This document shows, piece after piece, positions 59,929 to 64,000 of a stretch of 64,000 bases of DNA (positions within the stretch are counted from its first letter, which is position 1; each line of letters begins with the position of its first letter). The notes under the pieces were generated by a model. It had not been told where the DNA came from. It ran no database searches and was given only the letters and a program-made list of their open reading frames with translations. The DNA lies in assembly GCF_003241315.1 (NCBI RefSeq), contig NZ_QFOZ01000002.1:124001-188000 (forward strand). Reading direction: 5' to 3'. Source of the DNA: Lawsonella clevelandensis. GTDB taxonomy: Bacteria > Actinomycetota > Actinomycetes > Mycobacteriales > Mycobacteriaceae. Position numbers and translations under genes: made by a program.

Positions 59929-60828
59929 ATGACAATGAATTCTCAATCCCCGATCACATCAGCACAGCATGCCCCCATTACTCCACCCAATCCGCAGGAT
60001 ATGGAGCGTGTTGTCACGACAGCGCTGGAAGAAGACCTACGACTTGGGCCAGATGTCACTACAATCGCTACAGTCCCCGCCGACGCCCAGGCTGTTGCGC
60101 ATGTCCGCACGCGTGAACATGGTGTCATCTGCGGTATTCCCGTTGTGAGAGTTGTTCTTGACAAGGTTATAGGAAAAGGAAAATACACCATCGAAACGTT
60201 TGTCAACGATGGTGACATCATCGAACCCGGGGATACTGTCCTCACCATTAAAGCCCCCACACGGGAACTTCTCACAGCAGAACGTACCCTTCTCAATATC
60301 GTCACCCACCTATCCGGTATCTCCACAATTACTCGCCAGTGGGTTGACGCCATGGAAGGAACCCAGTGCCGCGTTCGAGACACCCGGAAAACACTGCCAG
60401 GCCTACGGGATCTAGAAAAATATGCGGTCCGCGTAGGTGGCGGAGTGAACCATCGTATGGCGCTGGGAGATGCTGCCCTTATTAAAGATAATCACGTGGT
60501 CGCTGCCGGGGGCGTAGCAGAAGCCCTCCGCGCTGTTAAACAACAATTCCCGAACATTCCCACTGAAGTAGAAGTCGATTCACTGGAACAGTTAGATGCT
60601 GTGCTAGAAGAAGGTGTCAGCCTAGTCCTCCTCGACAATATGGATCTGCCAACCACCCGCAAAGCCGTCCACCTTCGAGACACGAAAGCACCACAGACAA
60701 AACTGGAATCTTCCGGCGGCCTTACCCTATCCGACGCATCTCACTATGCCCATGCTGGAGTGGATTATGTGGCAGTAGGCGGACTGACGCATTCCGTGAA
60801 AGTCCTTGATCTCGGGTTGGACATGTAG
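59929..60828 (+). CDS. nadC: Nicotinate-nucleotide pyrophosphorylase (quinolinate phosphoribosyltransferase)
   Basis: A 299-residue enzyme that converts quinolinate and PRPP to nicotinate mononucleotide, completing the nadABC pathway. Conserved blocks: ALEEDLRLGPDVTT at the N-terminus, LLTAERTLLNIVTHLSGIST, the quinolinate/PRPP-site RDTRKTLPGLRDLEKYAVRVGGG, HRMALGDAALIKDNHV, and ESSGGLTLSDASHYAHAGVDYVAVGGLTHS. The N-terminal 25 residues are variable; ATG 59929 or 59935 are both possible. It ends 131 bases before hisD, which has its own promoter. Confidence 0.95.
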   Translation: MTMNSQSPITSAQHAPITPPNPQDMERVVTTALEEDLRLGPDVTTIATVPADAQAVAHVRTREHGVICGIPVVRVVLDKVIGKGKYTIETFVNDGDIIEPGDTVLTIKAPTRELLTAERTLLNIVTHLSGISTITRQWVDAMEGTQCRVRDTRKTLPGLRDLEKYAVRVGGGVNHRMALGDAALIKDNHVVAAGGVAEALRAVKQQFPNIPTEVEVDSLEQLDAVLEEGVSLVLLDNMDLPTTRKAVHLRDTKAPQTKLESSGGLTLSDASHYAHAGVDYVAVGGLTHSVKVLDLGLDM

Positions 60829-60909
60829 CCAGAATGATGCGTTTTCTCTGGGGCAGTGAGTAACCGGACTAGAGGTAAATATTATTCGCTCGTCCAATAA
60901 AACGCGGTC

Positions 60910-60940
60910 TATACTGGTAGCGAACCTATTTGAGCAAATA
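60910..60940 (+). promoter_or_regulatory. hisD promoter with palindromic operator-like site
   Basis: TATACT at 60910-60915 is a good -10 element. Twelve bases downstream, TATTTG-AG-CAAATA (60927-60940) is a perfect 6-base inverted repeat near the expected transcription start, a typical repressor position. No regulator is encoded nearby. Confidence 0.45.
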
Positions 60941-60959
60941 ACTCGACGGAAGGATGCCC

Positions 60960-62300
60960 ATGCTAGTACGAACTGACTTGCGCGGCCGCACCCTTACTGC
61001 AGCTGAACTCCGCCAGGCTATGCCACGCGGCGGCTCCGACCCCAGTGCAGTAACGGACACAGTAGCTACCCTCGTCGAGGACATTCACCAGCATGGTGCC
61101 TCTGCCGCACTGTCCTACGGAGAAAAATTCGACGGTATCCGCCCCACCTCAGTTCGTGTCCCCGCAGACGTTATCGCCGCCGCGCTCGCTGCTACAGATG
61201 AGGCTGTCAAAGAGGCGTTAAAAGAGGCCATTCGGCGCATCCGTAAGGTTCATGCCGCACAACGCCCCGACCGGCACAGTGTCACGGTAGTACCCGGCGG
61301 TACCATCACCGAAAAATGGATACCCATTGAACGAGTAGGACTCTACGTGCCTGGCGGCAAAGCCGTCTACCCATCGTCCGTCGTCATGAACGTTGTGCCT
61401 GCACAAGAAGCCGGCGTGGGAAGCCTCGTCGTAGCCTCACCGCCGCAAGCCGATAATAACGGCTGGCCACACCCCACAGTTCTAGCCGCATGCGCACTAC
61501 TGGGCGTCGATGAAGTCTGGGCGGTGGGCGGAGCCCAAGCCATTGCGCTGCTTGCCTACGGCGGAACAGACACAGACAATCACACCATACTTAACCCAGT
61601 CGACCTCATCACGGGGCCCGGCAACGTCTTCGTCACCGCCGCAAAACGACTCGTAAGAGGCGTAGTAGGAATAGACGCAGAAGCAGGACCATCAGAAATT
61701 GCAGTACTCGCCGATAACACCGCCAACCCCACCTTTGTTGCTGCAGACATGGTAAGCCAAGCGGAACACGATCCGCTGGCGTCCTCCGTCCTCATCACCG
61801 ACAGTGTGGAATTAGCTGACGCAGTTGATGACTACATTGACACACAAGCTAGTAAAGACGTTACTGCAGAACGTATTAAAACAGCTCTAGCAGGACCACA
61901 ATCCGGCATCATCCTTGTTGATGACATGGAACAAGGACTACAGGTTGTTAACGCCTACGCGGCAGAACACCTAGAAATCCACACGTCCGATGCCGCCGCA
62001 ACAGCAGAAAAAGTAACAGCAGCAGGCGCTATCTTCGTAGGCCCCTACAGTCCCGTACCACTAGGAGACTACGCAGCAGGCTCCAATCACGTCCTGCCCA
62101 CCTGCGGATCAGCCCGCTACAGTGCTGGCTTATCCACCTACACCTTCCTCAAACCAGTACACCTCATCGACTACAACGAAGAGGCCCTACTGGGGATCGC
62201 CGATGCCATCCAAACACTGGCAAACGAAGAAGTTCTCCCCGCACACGGAACTAGCCTAGAAGTCCGGAAACAAGCAGCCGCCGCACGCCACCATTCCTAA
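60960..62300 (+). CDS. hisD: Histidinol dehydrogenase
   Basis: A 446-residue zinc enzyme catalysing the last two oxidations to histidine. Blocks: ERVGLYVPGGKAVYPSSVVMNVVPAQEAGV, GGAQAIALLAYGGT, DLITGPGNVFVTAAKRLVRG, AGPSEIAVLADNTANP, SQAEHDPLASSVLIT (zinc Gln/His), AAEHLEIHT, and STYTFLKPVHLIDY. ATG 60960 is preferred because GGAAGG lies six bases upstream; ATG 60954 would abut that site. It heads a hisD-hisC-hisB operon. Confidence 0.95.
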   Translation: MLVRTDLRGRTLTAAELRQAMPRGGSDPSAVTDTVATLVEDIHQHGASAALSYGEKFDGIRPTSVRVPADVIAAALAATDEAVKEALKEAIRRIRKVHAAQRPDRHSVTVVPGGTITEKWIPIERVGLYVPGGKAVYPSSVVMNVVPAQEAGVGSLVVASPPQADNNGWPHPTVLAACALLGVDEVWAVGGAQAIALLAYGGTDTDNHTILNPVDLITGPGNVFVTAAKRLVRGVVGIDAEAGPSEIAVLADNTANPTFVAADMVSQAEHDPLASSVLITDSVELADAVDDYIDTQASKDVTAERIKTALAGPQSGIILVDDMEQGLQVVNAYAAEHLEIHTSDAAATAEKVTAAGAIFVGPYSPVPLGDYAAGSNHVLPTCGSARYSAGLSTYTFLKPVHLIDYNEEALLGIADAIQTLANEEVLPAHGTSLEVRKQAAAARHHS

Positions 62301-62381
62301 CACATATCGGCACAGTGCTACGACTGCTACACCCTCCGCTAAAATCCCCTGACTAATCCCCACACAGGAAAGAAAGACTCG

Positions 62382-63515
62382 ATGAGCCCTATCGGCGCCA
62401 ATGTACAGCTGTCTGATCTTCCACTGCGTAACGCACTACGCAACAAATCCCCCTACGGGGCACCACAGCTTACCGTTCCTTCACAACTCAACACCAATGA
62501 GAACCCATACCCGCCCAGCGACGCCCTAGTAGAAGACATTACCGCCTCTATCGCGGCCGCAGCCCGCACCCTCAACCGCTACCCCGACCGTGACGCTACC
62601 GCACTCCGCACAGAACTCGCAGCCTACGTCACCCGCCAAACTGGAGTTGACGTCACCGTCGACAACATTTGGGTAGCCAACGGATCAAACGAAATCCTGC
62701 AACAACTCCTCCAAGCTTTTGGTGGCCCAGGAAGAAAAGCAATGGGTTTTGTACCCTCCTACTCCATGCACCCCATCCTGGTAACCGGAACCACCACCGA
62801 ATGGCTACCACAGCCGCGCCGGGCAGATTTTTCTCTGGACGTTGACGCAGCTATTGCTGCTATTCGGAAAGAAAAACCAGATATTGTTTTCCTGACTAGC
62901 CCGAATAATCCCACGGGACAGATTCTTCCCAACGCAGATGTACGTCGCATTCTTGAGGAAACCGATAGTCTCGTCATTCTTGACGAGGCCTATGGGGAAT
63001 TCTCTGATGAACCCAGTGCCTGTGAGCTACTTGCCGAGTATCCGATAAAGCTAGTGGTGTCCCGGACGATGAGTAAGGCTTTTGCTTTTGCTGGTGGAAG
63101 ACTCGGCTATTTTGTGGCTGCTCCAGCTTTTATTGACGCCGTCATGCTGGTGCGTCTCCCGTACCATCTATCAACGTTGAGTCAGGCTGCTGCACTGGCG
63201 GCCCTACGACACGCTGATGAAACATTAGGATCCGTGGCAAAACTGGTAGCTGAACGGGAGAGAGTTGCTGCCGCCTTGACTACACAGGGGCTTACTGTTG
63301 TCCCCAGCGCCTCGAACTTCCTTCTCTTCGGAGAATTTTCTGATGCTGCCAGCGTGTGGCAGCGCTACCTGGAGCAAGGTGTACTTATTCGTGATGTGGG
63401 TATTCCACATTATTTGCGTGTCACAATTGGTCTGCGTGAAGAAAATGATCATTTCTTGCGCGCTACAGAAACAGTGATAGCAGATTCCGCTTCCGGTATA
63501 AACATGGCAAGGTAG
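62382..63515 (+). CDS. hisC: Histidinol-phosphate aminotransferase
   Basis: A 377-residue fold-type I PLP aminotransferase of the HisC group. NENPYPPSDALVEDI and RYPDRDATALRTELAAYV form the N-terminus, NGSNEILQQLLQAFGGPG binds PLP phosphate, LTSPNNPTGQILP and DEAYGEFSDE hold the PLP Asn and Asp, and SRTMSKAFAFAGGRLGY contains the Schiff-base lysine. The first 145 or so codons use the C-ending style seen in nadA; from about 62820 codon use changes to the AT-rich style. It is four bases upstream of hisB. Confidence 0.95.
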   Translation: MSPIGANVQLSDLPLRNALRNKSPYGAPQLTVPSQLNTNENPYPPSDALVEDITASIAAAARTLNRYPDRDATALRTELAAYVTRQTGVDVTVDNIWVANGSNEILQQLLQAFGGPGRKAMGFVPSYSMHPILVTGTTTEWLPQPRRADFSLDVDAAIAAIRKEKPDIVFLTSPNNPTGQILPNADVRRILEETDSLVILDEAYGEFSDEPSACELLAEYPIKLVVSRTMSKAFAFAGGRLGYFVAAPAFIDAVMLVRLPYHLSTLSQAAALAALRHADETLGSVAKLVAERERVAAALTTQGLTVVPSASNFLLFGEFSDAASVWQRYLEQGVLIRDVGIPHYLRVTIGLREENDHFLRATETVIADSASGINMAR

Positions 63516-63519
63516 AAAT

Positions 63520-64000
63520 ATGACTGCACGTATTGGGCGGGTAGAACGCGTTACCAGCGAGTCCTCCATCATCGTTGAAATCAATCTAGATGGAACTGGA
63601 ACAACTGATATTTCTACGGGCGTTCCTTTCTATGACCACATGCTGACGGCACTTGGTAAACACGGTGCCTTTGATCTCACTGTCCAGGCACATGGTGATG
63701 TAGAAGTAGATGGCCACCACACTGTGGAAGATACGGCTATCTGCCTTGGCCAGGCCTTCCGCGAGGCATTAGGGGATAAGGCCGGTATTCGCCGTTTCGG
63801 GGAAGCCTGTATTCCCCTGGATGAAAGTCTTGCCCGGGTAGTGGTGGATGTCTCCGGCCGTCCCTACTGCGTGCACCGTGGTGAACCAGCCATTATGCGT
63901 CATACGCTTATCTCCTCGCACGGTGGAGCTAGCTATGACACGGTGATGAACCGGCATGTTTTCGAAAGTTTTGCCATGAATGCAGGTATCTGCCTGCATA
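63520..64000 (+). CDS. hisB: Imidazoleglycerol-phosphate dehydratase, partial (3' end outside window)
   Basis: The first 160 codons of HisB, beginning MTARIGRVERVTSES at ATG 63520, four bases after hisC. The manganese-binding histidine motifs are visible: FYDHMLTALGKHG, VDGHHTVEDTAICLGQAF and PLDESLARVVVDVSGRPYC, as is the later RHVFESFAMNAGICLH. Only the dehydratase is present at the N-terminus, with no phosphatase fusion, as usual in Actinobacteria. The open frame runs off the end at base 64000; about 40 residues are missing. Confidence 0.95.
   Translation, partial: MTARIGRVERVTSESSIIVEINLDGTGTTDISTGVPFYDHMLTALGKHGAFDLTVQAHGDVEVDGHHTVEDTAICLGQAFREALGDKAGIRRFGEACIPLDESLARVVVDVSGRPYCVHRGEPAIMRHTLISSHGGASYDTVMNRHVFESFAMNAGICLH

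Noticed and set aside
1..64000. CRISPR arrays, insertion sequences, prophage, tRNA or rRNA genes
   Set aside because: I looked for repeated spacers, transposase or integrase motifs, terminal repeats and clover-leaf signatures and found none I could support.

Overview
The window is a contiguous, gene-dense stretch of a chromosome from the Mycobacteriales (the Corynebacterium/Mycobacterium/Dietzia branch of the Actinobacteria). The evidence is the mycolata-type gene set and order: PimB' and MptA mannosyltransferases for lipomannan, a PknL kinase next to its small DNA-binding partner, a mur/fts cluster without ftsA but with sepF, yggT and wag31 (polar growth), a type II DAHP synthase, and the bioQ/bsaP biotin genes and nrtR-nadABC. 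Base composition looks close to 50% GC, low for this order. I saw no insertion sequence, prophage, CRISPR array, tRNA or rRNA. The genus cannot be fixed from the window.

Layout. 1-11.7 kb: the tail of one NlpC/P60 peptidoglycan hydrolase and a complete second one, then pimB', glk, an exoribonuclease, aroG, pknL with a divergent DNA-binding partner, mptA, a prenyl synthase, an acetyltransferase and a HEPN-fold protein. 11.8-32.9 kb: a DUF3040 membrane protein, then the division and cell-wall cluster mraZ-rsmH-ftsL-ftsI-murE-murF-mraY-murD-ftsW-murG-murC-ftsQ-ftsZ-pgeF-yggS-sepF-yggT-wag31. It carries a MraZ-box operator array upstream and a structured RNA between mraZ and rsmH. 33-49 kb: a T-box-controlled ileS, an HdeD-like protein, dinB, ansA, an MTB12-like lipoprotein, lspA-rluD, dnaE, ilvA, a YigZ protein and a secreted lipase. 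49-56.3 kb: a large acyltransferase and a BioQ-type biotin locus (bioA, bioD, bioQ, bioB, bsaP). 56.3-64 kb: nrtR with its operator, nadA-nadB-nadC, then hisD-hisC-hisB, the last cut by the window edge.

How the genes fit together. The first half makes and remodels the envelope: lipid II synthesis (murE to murC, mraY), its polymerisation at the septum (ftsW, ftsI), Z-ring assembly and anchoring (ftsZ, sepF), polar growth (wag31), peptidoglycan cleavage (NlpC/P60) and lipoglycan assembly (pimB', mptA). The second half is amino-acid and cofactor supply, with several recognisable local control devices: T-box, BioQ operators and an NrtR operator.

Most unusual points. (1) At the yggS-sepF junction the yggS stop, the spacer and the start of sepF appear to be deleted. 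YggS gains an out-of-frame tail and SepF loses its N-terminal membrane-targeting helix. (2) PknL has Cys in place of the catalytic-loop Arg (HCD). (3) The PgeF homologue has lost two of three metal ligands. (4) Codon usage switches abruptly inside nadB and inside hisC. (5) A second, inverted MraZ-box pair lies about 300 bases upstream of the main operator.
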